Part shown: positions 44,574-52,884 of the stretch, piece by piece
Layout: each line of letters begins with the position of its first letter
Numbering within the stretch: position 1 is the first letter of the stretch
NCBI GenBank assembly: GCA_016845585.1
Contig: JAERSO010000017.1
Span: forward strand, 1 to 64,000
Length of the DNA: 64,000 nt
Direction: 5' to 3'
Source: Acidimicrobiaceae bacterium
GTDB taxonomy: Bacteria; Actinomycetota; Acidimicrobiia; Acidimicrobiales; Aldehydirespiratoraceae
The notes under the pieces: generated by a model
Seen by the model: the letters and a program-made list of their open reading frames with translations, nothing else
What the model was told of the DNA's origin: nothing
Database searches by the model: none
Translations under genes and position numbers: made by a program

Positions 44574-45823
44574 ACGTCGAACATCACCACTCCACCTCGG
44601 ACATCGAGGCCTACAACCCGTTCCAGGGCAACCGCCTCGGTATCGACGACTGTCCGGTCGTCACATCCGCGGAGATCGGCGAACGTTCCGTGTCGGTGAG
44701 CTTCGCCGGCGGGGTACGCCACGAGTTCCACCATCAATGGTTGCGGCACTGCTGCTACTGCGAGGCCTGCGGCAACCCGGCTGACGGCATTCGCTTCAAC
44801 ACGGTGATCGATGTCGACCGGGAGATGGCACCGATGTCGGCGGCAGTGATCGATGGTGATCTCGAACTGCGCTGGCCCGGCGGCCATGTGTCGACCTTCG
44901 GCACCGACTGGCTGTTCCACCACGCCTATGACGGCGCGGCGGGCGAACGCCGCAAGTCCTGGCGCCCGATCACCTGGCGGGCCGAGCTGGCCGACGACTT
45001 CCCGACGGTTCCGTGGGCTGATGCGTCTGATGGGGGAGCGGGCCAACTCCGGCTCTACCAACTGCTGCGCGACTACGGCATCGTCCAGGTGGCCGGGCTG
45101 GGCTCCGAACTCGAACGGACCGAGGAGTTCGCCGCGCTCGTCGGCCCGATCCACGAGACCACGGTCTACGGACGGATCTACGACGTGCGGGCCGAACCCA
45201 TCGCCAAGCTCGGCGCCAAGACGGGGATGGCCCAGGCGTCACACATCGATGATGCGTTCGCCTACTCCCAGCCCGGCATCGACATCTTCCACTGCCTGGT
45301 CAACACCAGCGAAGGAGGTATGAGCACATACGTCGACGGGTTCGCCATCGCCGAGTCCATCGCCGCCGACGACCCGGCTGCGTACGAGCTGCTGACCACG
45401 GTTTCCATCGCCCACATACGCCGCCATCCCGGCGAGATGGACATGCGAAACCGGGGTCCGCTGATTTCGCTGGACGAGTTCGGACGGCCTTGCGGCATCC
45501 GCTATTTCGATCGGGCGCTGGCGCCGCCGGACTGCGCTCCCGAGTTGATGGACCCGCTCTACGACGCCATCCGCCTGTACAACCAGCGCATGGTCGATCC
45601 GGCGTTCGTGGCGGTGGTTCGCGTCGAGCCGGGCAGCGGGATGCTCATCGACAACCATCGGGCGATGCACGGTCGTACGGCGTTCGACCCATCGGCCGGT
45701 CGACACATCCGCCTGTGCCACGTGCCTCGTGACGAATTCCATGCTCGTCTGCGCGAGCTGAGTCGCACGCTCGACCCGACCAGTCATGACCTTCACCTCC
45801 CCCAGGGGTCACGCAACGCATGA
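44570..45823 (+). CDS. Gamma-butyrobetaine hydroxylase-like 2OG dioxygenase
   Basis: The 417-residue enzyme has the N-terminal zinc domain typical of the BBOX/trimethyllysine-dioxygenase group (LRHCCYCEACGNP near residues 58-70). The TauD-type core has the HxD iron site (ASHIDDAF, His225/Asp227), PGIDIFHCL, and the distal His in RAMHGRTAF (His367). The family hydroxylates the beta carbon of gamma-butyrobetaine or trimethyllysine. Here it lies directly before two aconitase X subunits, suggesting hydroxylation followed by dehydration. Whether gamma-butyrobetaine itself is the substrate is unknown. Confidence 0.85.
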   Translation: MNVEHHHSTSDIEAYNPFQGNRLGIDDCPVVTSAEIGERSVSVSFAGGVRHEFHHQWLRHCCYCEACGNPADGIRFNTVIDVDREMAPMSAAVIDGDLELRWPGGHVSTFGTDWLFHHAYDGAAGERRKSWRPITWRAELADDFPTVPWADASDGGAGQLRLYQLLRDYGIVQVAGLGSELERTEEFAALVGPIHETTVYGRIYDVRAEPIAKLGAKTGMAQASHIDDAFAYSQPGIDIFHCLVNTSEGGMSTYVDGFAIAESIAADDPAAYELLTTVSIAHIRRHPGEMDMRNRGPLISLDEFGRPCGIRYFDRALAPPDCAPELMDPLYDAIRLYNQRMVDPAFVAVVRVEPGSGMLIDNHRAMHGRTAFDPSAGRHIRLCHVPRDEFHARLRELSRTLDPTSHDLHLPQGSRNA

Positions 45824-47073
45824 CGGTGGTTCTCGAAGAGCAGGAGCAGCGCTGGCTGAGCGGTGCCGATGGCAAGGCCATGCAATTGGCGATGCGATTG
45901 GTGCAGGCCGCGGCCGAAGTGTCGGGCGCCGAGCGGTTCGTGCCGATCGAGATGGCCCACATCAACTCGTGTCACTACTCCGGATCCATGTCGCTCGACT
46001 TCGCCGAGTTCCTGCTGGCCGAGGGCGCCACGCTCGCCGTCCCCACCCACACCAACGCCAGCCTCATCTCGTGCACGTCGCCCGATGTCCGTCCGCAGGC
46101 CGCGTCGCCGGTGGAGGTCGACGGTGCCCGGCGGGTGATGGAGATCTACGAGGAGCTGGGTTGCTCGTCGATGTGGACGTGTGCGCCCTACCTCCAGCCC
46201 GAGGGGCGGCCGACGTTCGGCCAACAGATCGTCGGCTCCGAGTCGAACGCGGTCGGCTTCTTCAATTCGGTGCTCGGTGCTCGCACCAACAAGTACGGCG
46301 ACCTGCTCGACGTGTCGGCCGCGATGGTCGGCCGGGTCCCCGAGGTCGGGCTGCACACCGACGAAGGTCGCCGCGCCACACACGTCTTCGACGTCTCCGG
46401 ACTCTCGGCCGGCGTGATCGCCGATCCGAATCTCCCACACCTTCTCGGGGCGCTCCTCGGTCGTGAGGTGCAGGGACGGGTCGGTGTGATCGATGGCCTC
46501 GAGTCGGCGTCGGAGGACGCGCTGAAGGCGATCGCGGCCGGTGCGGCTGCGGCCGGTGGTGTCGACATGTTCCACGTGGTCGGGATCACGCCCGAAGCGT
46601 CGAGCCTCGACGCGGCCACGCACGGGATCGAACCGACCCATCGCACGCCGGTCACCGACGAGGATCTCGATCGGGTGGCCGAGCTCCTGACCAGCGCCGA
46701 CGGTGATGAGCCGCTGCGCGCCGTCTGTCTCGGCACGCCGCACTTCTCGGTGGCCGAGTTCGAGGCGACGGTTTCCCGACTCGACGGCCGACGCGTCCAC
46801 CCATCGATCACGATGCTGATCACCACCAGCCGAGCGGTGGCCACAGAACTCGATCTGCGGGGTCTCGCCGCGGCGCTCACCGATGCGGGCGTGCGGATCG
46901 TGCTCGACACCTGCACGTACTACACGCCTCGACCGAGTGGCGTCGACGGCCTCACCATGACCAACTCGGCGAAGTGGGCCTACTACGCCCAGGGCATTCT
47001 CGATGTGCCGGTTGCGTTCGCCTCGCTCGAGCAGTGTGTGGACTCGGCGGTTGCAGGGCGGTGGATCCGGTGA
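45820..47073 (+). CDS. Aconitase X large (catalytic) subunit
   Basis: The 417-residue protein shows the AcnX/DUF521 pattern, including HINSCHYSG, TNASLISCTSPD and the late LDTCTYYTP, whose cysteines could bind an iron-sulfur cluster. Known AcnX enzymes dehydrate cis-3-hydroxyproline in bacteria or phosphomevalonate in archaea. Its small subunit follows with a 4-bp overlap. In this operon it may dehydrate the product of the BBOX-like dioxygenase. Confidence 0.85.
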   Translation: MTVVLEEQEQRWLSGADGKAMQLAMRLVQAAAEVSGAERFVPIEMAHINSCHYSGSMSLDFAEFLLAEGATLAVPTHTNASLISCTSPDVRPQAASPVEVDGARRVMEIYEELGCSSMWTCAPYLQPEGRPTFGQQIVGSESNAVGFFNSVLGARTNKYGDLLDVSAAMVGRVPEVGLHTDEGRRATHVFDVSGLSAGVIADPNLPHLLGALLGREVQGRVGVIDGLESASEDALKAIAAGAAAAGGVDMFHVVGITPEASSLDAATHGIEPTHRTPVTDEDLDRVAELLTSADGDEPLRAVCLGTPHFSVAEFEATVSRLDGRRVHPSITMLITTSRAVATELDLRGLAAALTDAGVRIVLDTCTYYTPRPSGVDGLTMTNSAKWAYYAQGILDVPVAFASLEQCVDSAVAGRWIR

Positions 47074-47477
47074 GTCGTTCACTGAGCGGGACCTGGCTCG
47101 TGGCGGGGTCGATCGATGGGCAGGTGCTTCGCCTCGATGAACCGCTCAGCTTCTGGGGTGGGTTCGACGCGACGAGCGGCGCTGTGATCGACCGTGCCCA
47201 TCCGCAGGTCGGCGAGACGCTCGCGGGGAAGGTCGTCGCGATGCCCGGCTCGAAGGGGTCGTCGGGCACTCCCGGTGTGCTCGGCGAATCGATCCGGCGC
47301 GGCACCGGGCCGGCCGCCATGGTGGTGACGAAAGCCGACATCAACCTCGTCGCCGGTTCGCTCACGGCGGCGACGCTCTATGACCGCCCGTGCCCGATCC
47401 TGCTCGTGGACACTGCCCAGCTCGAATCGCTCATCGACGGTGAGACCGTCATCGCTCGACCCGAGGAGACATCGTGA
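47070..47477 (+). CDS. Aconitase X small (swivel) subunit
   Basis: The 135-residue protein is the DUF126 swivel domain: GGFDATSGAVIDRAHPQVGE at the start and PGSKGSSGTPGVL with the active-site Ser region. It completes the active site of the large subunit. GTG at 47070 overlaps the upstream stop. A separate small subunit is the usual arrangement in one of the bacterial AcnX types; fused versions also exist. Confidence 0.85.
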   Translation: MSRSLSGTWLVAGSIDGQVLRLDEPLSFWGGFDATSGAVIDRAHPQVGETLAGKVVAMPGSKGSSGTPGVLGESIRRGTGPAAMVVTKADINLVAGSLTAATLYDRPCPILLVDTAQLESLIDGETVIARPEETS

Positions 47478-48298
47478 AGCCAGAGAGATGGTCCGACCCC
47501 GCGAAGAAGCTCTTCCCCCACCAGGTGGGGTTCACCGGCCCGCCGATGGATTTCGACGCCGCGCCGAGCGATTTCCTGCGGATCTCACCGACCACCGTCG
47601 GCGCCCATGGCCGGCTCCTCCATGCCCCCGGCTACGGCCATCGTCTCGACCAACGAGCCGACAACTTCCATCAGCTCGAAGAGGTCGTGCACTGCTTCTC
47701 GAACGCCGGTGCCGACGTGGTCGGGCAAGTGGGCACGAACTGGGTGCACGCCGGCGGCCGCGACATCCACGACATCCGTCCGTACGTGGCCGAGGTCAGC
47801 GAGCGCTACGAGACCCCGCTGCACATGGCCGGGCTCACGCTCGTGCAGGCGTGTGAGGAGATGGGCTACGAGCGCGTTGCGCTCAACTCGGTCTACTTCT
47901 GGCCCGACTGGCGCGACGGCGTCGTCCGGTTCCTCCGCAGCGCCGACATCGACGTGGTCTGGTACGGCAACTTCGTCGATCAGGGCTTCTACGACGATCA
48001 GGAGGTCGTCAACGAGGCAACCTGGATCTTCCCGGGTGAACTCGCCCTCGATTCGTGTCGCCGCGCACTCGAGGAGGCGCCCGGCGTCGACGCCATCCTC
48101 GTGAACGGGATGTCGAACTACCGCGACGTCGACGGCCTTCCCCAACGGTTCGTGAGCCTGGCGGCCGATATCGAGGCCGAGCTCGACACTCCCGTCATCG
48201 CCGCCGACATCTCGCTCTACTGGCAGATCTTCCGCACGCTCGGCGTGGCGCCCCTTGGTCCCCAGGGTTCGCTGCTCTCCACCCTTCAAACCGATTGA
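47474..48298 (+). CDS. Asp/Glu racemase/maleate isomerase-fold protein, apparently lacking both catalytic Cys
   Basis: The 274-residue protein has the two-lobe fold of maleate cis-trans isomerases and arylmalonate decarboxylases, with the typical late segment DTPVIAADISLYWQIFRTLG. The expected nucleophile sites read VGQVGTNW and ILVNGMSNYR, so neither contains Cys; the remaining Cys are in HCFSNAG, VQACEE and LDSCRR. It may be a decarboxylase-like or binding variant rather than a true racemase. Coupled on both sides in the operon. Confidence 0.65.
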   Translation: MKPERWSDPAKKLFPHQVGFTGPPMDFDAAPSDFLRISPTTVGAHGRLLHAPGYGHRLDQRADNFHQLEEVVHCFSNAGADVVGQVGTNWVHAGGRDIHDIRPYVAEVSERYETPLHMAGLTLVQACEEMGYERVALNSVYFWPDWRDGVVRFLRSADIDVVWYGNFVDQGFYDDQEVVNEATWIFPGELALDSCRRALEEAPGVDAILVNGMSNYRDVDGLPQRFVSLAADIEAELDTPVIAADISLYWQIFRTLGVAPLGPQGSLLSTLQTD

Positions 48299-49065
48299 TG
48301 GCACCCCCGATGTTTCTCACGCTCTGGGCCACCCCCCGCTCGACCTCGACCGCCTTCGAGTGGATGATGCGCCAGCGCGGCGACTTCACCTGCTTCCACG
48401 AACCGTGGAACGAGCTCTACTACTACGGCGAGGATCGGGTCAGCCGGCGCGACGCCGATGTCGACGCTCGCCCCGGCCACACCTACGCCGCGACGTGGGA
48501 CGAACTCGCCGGCGCAGGACGAGCGGGGAACGCGTTCGTGAAGGACTTCGTCTACTCGGTCGAGCACACGCTCACCGACGACATGCTCGCCGAGATGACC
48601 CACACCTTTCTGATCCGCGACCCGAAGCGGGTGGTGCAAGGGCTGGCCAAGCACTGGCCCGACTGCACATGGGAAGAAGTCGGGTTCGAGTCACTGCACC
48701 GGCTCTTCCATCGCATCGCCGACCGGGACGGGGCCCCGCCACCCGTCATGTTCTCCGGTGATCTGCTCGACGATCCAGAAGGCACCGCACGCGCGTACTG
48801 CGCCGCCGTCGGTATCTCGTTCATCGCCGAAGCCCTCGAATGGGAGGCGGGCGAGCGCAGCGAGGTGAGCTGGTACGGCGAAGGCACCGGACCCTGGCAT
48901 GACACGCTGCGCGAGAGCACTGGCATCCAGAAGCCGAAGAGCACCTACCCGCCGCTCGAAGACAGCCCGCGGCTGTACGAACTCTACGAACGGGCAGTAC
49001 CGCTCTTCGACGATCTGCATCGCCATTCGTTCAAACCCGAAACGTCCACCCCTTCCGGGGACTGA
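48298..49065 (+). CDS. Sulfotransferase-like P-loop protein
   Basis: The 255-residue protein starts with LWATPRSTSTAFEWMM, the phosphate-binding loop used by sulfotransferases for PAPS, and has a second segment TFLIRDPKRVVQGL fitting the 3'-phosphate site. It could sulfate a hydroxyl group, but similar proteins of unknown role occur in amino-acid operons. The ATG overlaps the preceding stop by 1 bp. Confidence 0.65.
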   Translation: MAPPMFLTLWATPRSTSTAFEWMMRQRGDFTCFHEPWNELYYYGEDRVSRRDADVDARPGHTYAATWDELAGAGRAGNAFVKDFVYSVEHTLTDDMLAEMTHTFLIRDPKRVVQGLAKHWPDCTWEEVGFESLHRLFHRIADRDGAPPPVMFSGDLLDDPEGTARAYCAAVGISFIAEALEWEAGERSEVSWYGEGTGPWHDTLRESTGIQKPKSTYPPLEDSPRLYELYERAVPLFDDLHRHSFKPETSTPSGD

Positions 49066-49079
49066 GAAAGGCTCACATC

Positions 49080-49850
49080 ATGGAAATCTCCCTCGAAGGC
49101 AAGCGAGCGTTCGTCACCGCCGGTGGTGACGGGATGGGTCGTACCACCGCGATGTCGATGGATCGGCTCGGCGCCGAGGTGTTCACCTGTGACATCGATC
49201 CGACCGGGCTCGCCACCCTTCCCGACAGCATCACCACGTGGGAATGCGATGTCACCGACTCCGACGCGCTCGACGCCATCTTCGACGAGATCCTGCCCGG
49301 TGGACTCGACATCATGGTCAACAACGCCGGAGTGGGCGGCCCCACCAAGATGGTCGAGGACGTCACCAACGAGGAATGGGCCCATTGCATGGGCGTCTGC
49401 ATCGATGCCCAGTTCTACTGCGCCCGGCGGGTGGCCCCCGTCTTCAAGGCGCAGCAGAGCGGGGTGCTCATCAACATGGTGTCGGCGGCCGGCATCCTCG
49501 GTTTCCCCGGTCGCTCGCCGTACGTGGCGGCGAAGTGGGCGGTCGCCGGCTTCACCGAGACGCTCGCCATGGAGTTGGGCCCGGACAACATCCGAGTCAA
49601 CGGGATCGTGCCCGGCAACGTGAACGGCGCACGCATGGAGGGCGTGATCGCTGCGCACGCGGAGGCCGAGGGGCTCGACCCGGAGGTCGTGCGGCGCATG
49701 TACGCCATCGGCACCTCGATGCAGTGCTACGTCGACCCTCAGGAGATCAGCGATCTGATCATGTTCCTGGTGAGCGACTACGGGCGCCACATCTCCGGCC
49801 AGATCATCGGCGTCGACGGCAACACCGAGACGCTCTACCCTCGGGCATGA
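49080..49850 (+). CDS. Short-chain dehydrogenase/reductase
   Basis: The 256-residue SDR has the modified cofactor loop TAGGDGMGR near residues 13-21, NNAGVGG and the catalytic YVAAK. Its end (SGQIIGVDGNTETLYPRA) is typical of classical SDRs. It is the only gene of the operon with a short gap (14 bp) before it and a ribosome-site-like GAAAGG. It probably oxidises or reduces a hydroxy/keto pathway intermediate. Confidence 0.8.
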   Translation: MEISLEGKRAFVTAGGDGMGRTTAMSMDRLGAEVFTCDIDPTGLATLPDSITTWECDVTDSDALDAIFDEILPGGLDIMVNNAGVGGPTKMVEDVTNEEWAHCMGVCIDAQFYCARRVAPVFKAQQSGVLINMVSAAGILGFPGRSPYVAAKWAVAGFTETLAMELGPDNIRVNGIVPGNVNGARMEGVIAAHAEAEGLDPEVVRRMYAIGTSMQCYVDPQEISDLIMFLVSDYGRHISGQIIGVDGNTETLYPRA

Positions 49851-50434
49851 CACGACTCGAGCCGATCCCTCGCGAAGACCTGCCGCAGTACGAGCCCGTC
49901 TTCGAGATCATCGAAGGGGCCATGGGGTTCCTGCCGTCGAGCATGCGAACGATGGCTCACGTCCCGCAGGTTCTCGACGGCTTCAACGCGATGGCGATGG
50001 GGGTGGCGACCGCGGGGTTCATCGACCGGGGCCTGAGCCAGATGATCGCCAACGTGACGAGTCTGGCCTCGGGGTGTCGCTACTGCCAGGCCCACACTGC
50101 TGCACATGCCGAACACGCCGGTGTCGATGCCGAGAAGATCGAACACCTCTGGGAGTTCGAGACCTCGGACCTGTTCAGCGACGCAGAGCGGGTTGCCCTC
50201 CGCGTCGCCCTCGGGGCCGGCGGCTCACCCAACTCCGTCACCGACGAGCAGTTCGCGGCCCTGTCCGAGCACTACTCCGACGAAGCGATCGTGCAGATCG
50301 TCGGCACGATCGCCATGTTCGGCTTCCTCAACCGGTGGAATGACACCATGGCCACCACGTTGGAGGACGAACCGCTCGGCTTCGCGCAGAGTCACCTGAG
50401 CCAAGCGGGCTGGGAACCGGGCAAGCACGCTTGA
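49847..50434 (+). CDS. AhpD-like/carboxymuconolactone decarboxylase-family protein
   Basis: The 195-residue protein has the family CxxC-His motif (CRYCQAHTAAHAE near residues 77-89) that works as a peroxidase-linked redox site in AhpD. The operon position suggests protection against peroxide from the oxygenases or an as yet unknown reaction. ATG overlaps the SDR stop (ATGA). The gene ends 3 bp before the convergent Rieske gene. Confidence 0.75.
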   Translation: MTRLEPIPREDLPQYEPVFEIIEGAMGFLPSSMRTMAHVPQVLDGFNAMAMGVATAGFIDRGLSQMIANVTSLASGCRYCQAHTAAHAEHAGVDAEKIEHLWEFETSDLFSDAERVALRVALGAGGSPNSVTDEQFAALSEHYSDEAIVQIVGTIAMFGFLNRWNDTMATTLEDEPLGFAQSHLSQAGWEPGKHA

Positions 50435-50437
50435 GCG

Positions 50438-51628
50438 TCAGCCGATCTCCGACTCGCTGAGCAGCGGGAGCAGTTCTTCCCCGAGCCAGCGGCGATACGT
50501 GTTGTGATAGTGGTGCAGCGTTGGTTCGTTGCGGCCGAAGATGACGTGGTCCATCGCCCCGGGTCTCGCCGTGGCTTGCTGTGAAGAGCTCATGACATAG
50601 TCCTCGTCACGAATGATCTCGGCAAAGCGTGTGCCGATGAAGGCCATGAAGTTCTTCACCTCATCGTCGCCCTTCGCCGCCTCCGGGCGGAAGTAGAACG
50701 TCACCCGGCTGATGTGTCGCCCGGGGTCATCGCGACAAGGGAACATCCGGACGAGGAAGCAGCCACCGTTGAACGGCATCAGGATCACATTGGGGAACAC
50801 CCAGTAGACGGGCAACGCCGCAACGGTGATGTCCCACTCGTCCTCGGGAAGCCTGCGCATCTCATCGATGTCGCGGCGGCACAGGATCATCCGGTGCAGG
50901 TGGCCGTCTTCATCATGTATCTGCACATTGCCGTGGAAGCTGTTGAACAGCGTGTCCTTGTGCAGCGACGAGAAGTGGTAGGTCTCGCCGAACGTGTCGA
51001 GAGCGAGCTTCCAGTTGCACGCCGTGTCGTAGACGTCGTGGGTCAGCGGGAGCATCTCTCCGAAGTCCCACGTGGAGAACTCCTCGTTGAACCAGTGTCC
51101 GAGGAGATGGTCGAGGTCCATCGTCGCCGTCGGGTCGGGGTGGACGAAGAGCATGCCGTGTCGCTCTTCGGCGGGCAGCGGTCGAAGCCCGAGACAGGCA
51201 CGATCGACGTCACCGAAGTGTTCGGGCTTTGGAAGTCCGACGAGCGCGCCGCCCGTGTCGTAGGTCCACGAATGGAACGGGCAGGTGAAGCGCCGCTTCG
51301 AGCCACGCTCCTCGGTCTCCACCTCCACACCGCGATGGCGGCACGAGTTCACGAAGGCTCGGAAGCTTCCGGCCTCATCCCGGGTCGCCAGGACCGGCAC
51401 GCCAAGATCATTGCTGGTGAGGAACGAGCCGGGTTCGAGTAGGTCACCCGACATGCCGATGCACTGCGGGACCTTCAGGAAGAACTCGTCCCACTCGAGT
51501 GCGGCCCGTTCGGGGTCCGTGTAGTCCGAGGTCGGGAGGCGCCGGAGGCCGCCCGCGTCGACCGATGTGCCCGCATCGAGGTGGGCACAGAGTTGCTTGA
51601 TCAGGCAGACCTGCTCGTCATGGCGCAT
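50438..51628 (-). CDS. Rieske non-heme iron oxygenase, large subunit
   Basis: The roughly 396-residue protein has the Rieske cluster motifs NSCRHRG and CPFHSW (Cys96 and Cys116 by this start) and the catalytic iron site ETYHFSSLH (His218 and His223). The residue bridging the two centres is Glu, not the Asp of aromatic-ring dioxygenases; Glu is found in choline, glycine-betaine and carnitine oxygenases. No reductase gene is nearby. An alternative start at 51679 adds 17 residues that do not look conserved. The location suggests it may demethylate or split a quaternary amine. Confidence 0.8.
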   Translation of the reverse strand: MRHDEQVCLIKQLCAHLDAGTSVDAGGLRRLPTSDYTDPERAALEWDEFFLKVPQCIGMSGDLLEPGSFLTSNDLGVPVLATRDEAGSFRAFVNSCRHRGVEVETEERGSKRRFTCPFHSWTYDTGGALVGLPKPEHFGDVDRACLGLRPLPAEERHGMLFVHPDPTATMDLDHLLGHWFNEEFSTWDFGEMLPLTHDVYDTACNWKLALDTFGETYHFSSLHKDTLFNSFHGNVQIHDEDGHLHRMILCRRDIDEMRRLPEDEWDITVAALPVYWVFPNVILMPFNGGCFLVRMFPCRDDPGRHISRVTFYFRPEAAKGDDEVKNFMAFIGTRFAEIIRDEDYVMSSSQQATARPGAMDHVIFGRNEPTLHHYHNTYRRWLGEELLPLLSESEIG

Positions 51629-51672
51629 GTCGAGAGTGAAGTCGCATGTCGGGCCGACGGTCAAACACGTCG

Positions 51673-51686
51673 GGGACATTGGGCCC
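51673..51686. promoter_or_regulatory. DosR-like box before an M50/CBS protease (tentative)
   Basis: GGGACATTGGGCCC fits the pattern GGGnC-n4-GnCCC of the hypoxia regulator DosR. It lies between the divergent Rieske and M50-protease genes, 35 bp before the latter. In Mycobacterium tuberculosis the site-2-protease-like Rv2625c belongs to the DosR regulon, which makes the location noteworthy. A chance match cannot be excluded. Confidence 0.35.
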
Positions 51687-51721
51687 TACCGAGCTCGATT
51701 CAATACCGTGATGATGATGTC

Positions 51722-52867
51722 ATGGACGAGGGACTGACCCTGACACGTATTCGTGGCATCGACATCCGACTCAGCTGGAGTGTCGTGATCATCGTGGCGC
51801 TGGTGACATGGTCGTTGGCGATCGACACCCTTCCCGATCTCGCCGAGGGTTATTCCGATGGTGCCTACTGGGGCGTGGCCGCGCTCCTGGCCGTGGGACT
51901 CCTCGCCGCTCTTGTTGCCCATGAACTCGGCCACTCGATCGTGGCGGCTCGCGAAGGCGTCGGGGTGTCGAGCATCACATTGTGGGTGTTTGGCGGGATC
52001 GCCCGCCTCGAATCGCAACCATCCACAGCCGGGAGCGCCTTTCGGATCGCCGGCGCGGGTCCCGCGGTGAGCGCGGTGATCGGTGTGATCTCGCTCGCGG
52101 TGGCTGTGGCGTTCGATGGGCTCGCGGCCGCCGCCATCGCGTGGTTCGGGGTGATCAACCTGATCCTGGCCGTGTTCAATCTGCTCCCGGCGTTCCCGAT
52201 GGACGGCGGCCGGATGTACCAGGCGTGGTGGTGGGCGCGGACTCGCGATCAGGAAGACGCCACTCGACGAGCGGTGTCGTTGGGCCGAACCATCGGGGCG
52301 ATCATGATCGCCCTCGGTGCCATCGAGGCGCTCTCCGGTGCCGCCGTTGGCGGTGTCTGGTTGATCCTGATCGGATGGTTCGTGCGAGAGGCCGGTCGAG
52401 CGGAGCTGGATCAGGTGACCGTTCTCGGCCCCATGGGTGCGGTCGGTGTCACCGAAGTCATGACTGGCGATCCCGACACCGTGATCGCCACCGACTCGCT
52501 GGAAGCGTTCGTGTCGGAGTCTGTGCTCGGTGGTCGGCACACCACCTACCCGGTCGTGGCGGCGGATGGTTCCGTCGTCGGCCTCGTCAATCTGCAGGCC
52601 GTCCGAACGGTCGATCGGGAACGCTGGCCGGCGACGACGGTGAGGGACGTGGCGACACCAGTCGAGGAGGTGCTGACTGTCGATGTCACGGCATCGGTGG
52701 CCGATGTGATGGAGCGGATGGGGGTCGACCCTCGGCGCCGCACGCTCGTCTTCGACGACGCCAGGCTGGTTGGGATCGTGGCGCCGGCTGATCTCGCGCG
52801 GCTCGTCACCGCTGTGAAACTCGCCGGGCTCGACGCATTCCGCGGGGTGGATCAGCCGAGTGCGTGA
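51722..52867 (+). CDS. M50 site-2 protease with two CBS domains
   Basis: The 381-residue membrane protein has the zinc motif HELGHS near residues 66-71, the second motif NLLPAFPMDGGRM and about six helices. A pair of CBS domains (residues 250-375) could bind adenine nucleotides. Similar proteins (Rv2625c type) occur in actinobacterial hypoxia regulons. It probably cuts membrane-anchored regulators. ATG 51722 is the best start; an earlier one would run through the intergenic box. Confidence 0.8.
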   Translation: MDEGLTLTRIRGIDIRLSWSVVIIVALVTWSLAIDTLPDLAEGYSDGAYWGVAALLAVGLLAALVAHELGHSIVAAREGVGVSSITLWVFGGIARLESQPSTAGSAFRIAGAGPAVSAVIGVISLAVAVAFDGLAAAAIAWFGVINLILAVFNLLPAFPMDGGRMYQAWWWARTRDQEDATRRAVSLGRTIGAIMIALGAIEALSGAAVGGVWLILIGWFVREAGRAELDQVTVLGPMGAVGVTEVMTGDPDTVIATDSLEAFVSESVLGGRHTTYPVVAADGSVVGLVNLQAVRTVDRERWPATTVRDVATPVEEVLTVDVTASVADVMERMGVDPRRRTLVFDDARLVGIVAPADLARLVTAVKLAGLDAFRGVDQPSA

Positions 52868-52884
52868 GGACGCGGCCGTCGCCG

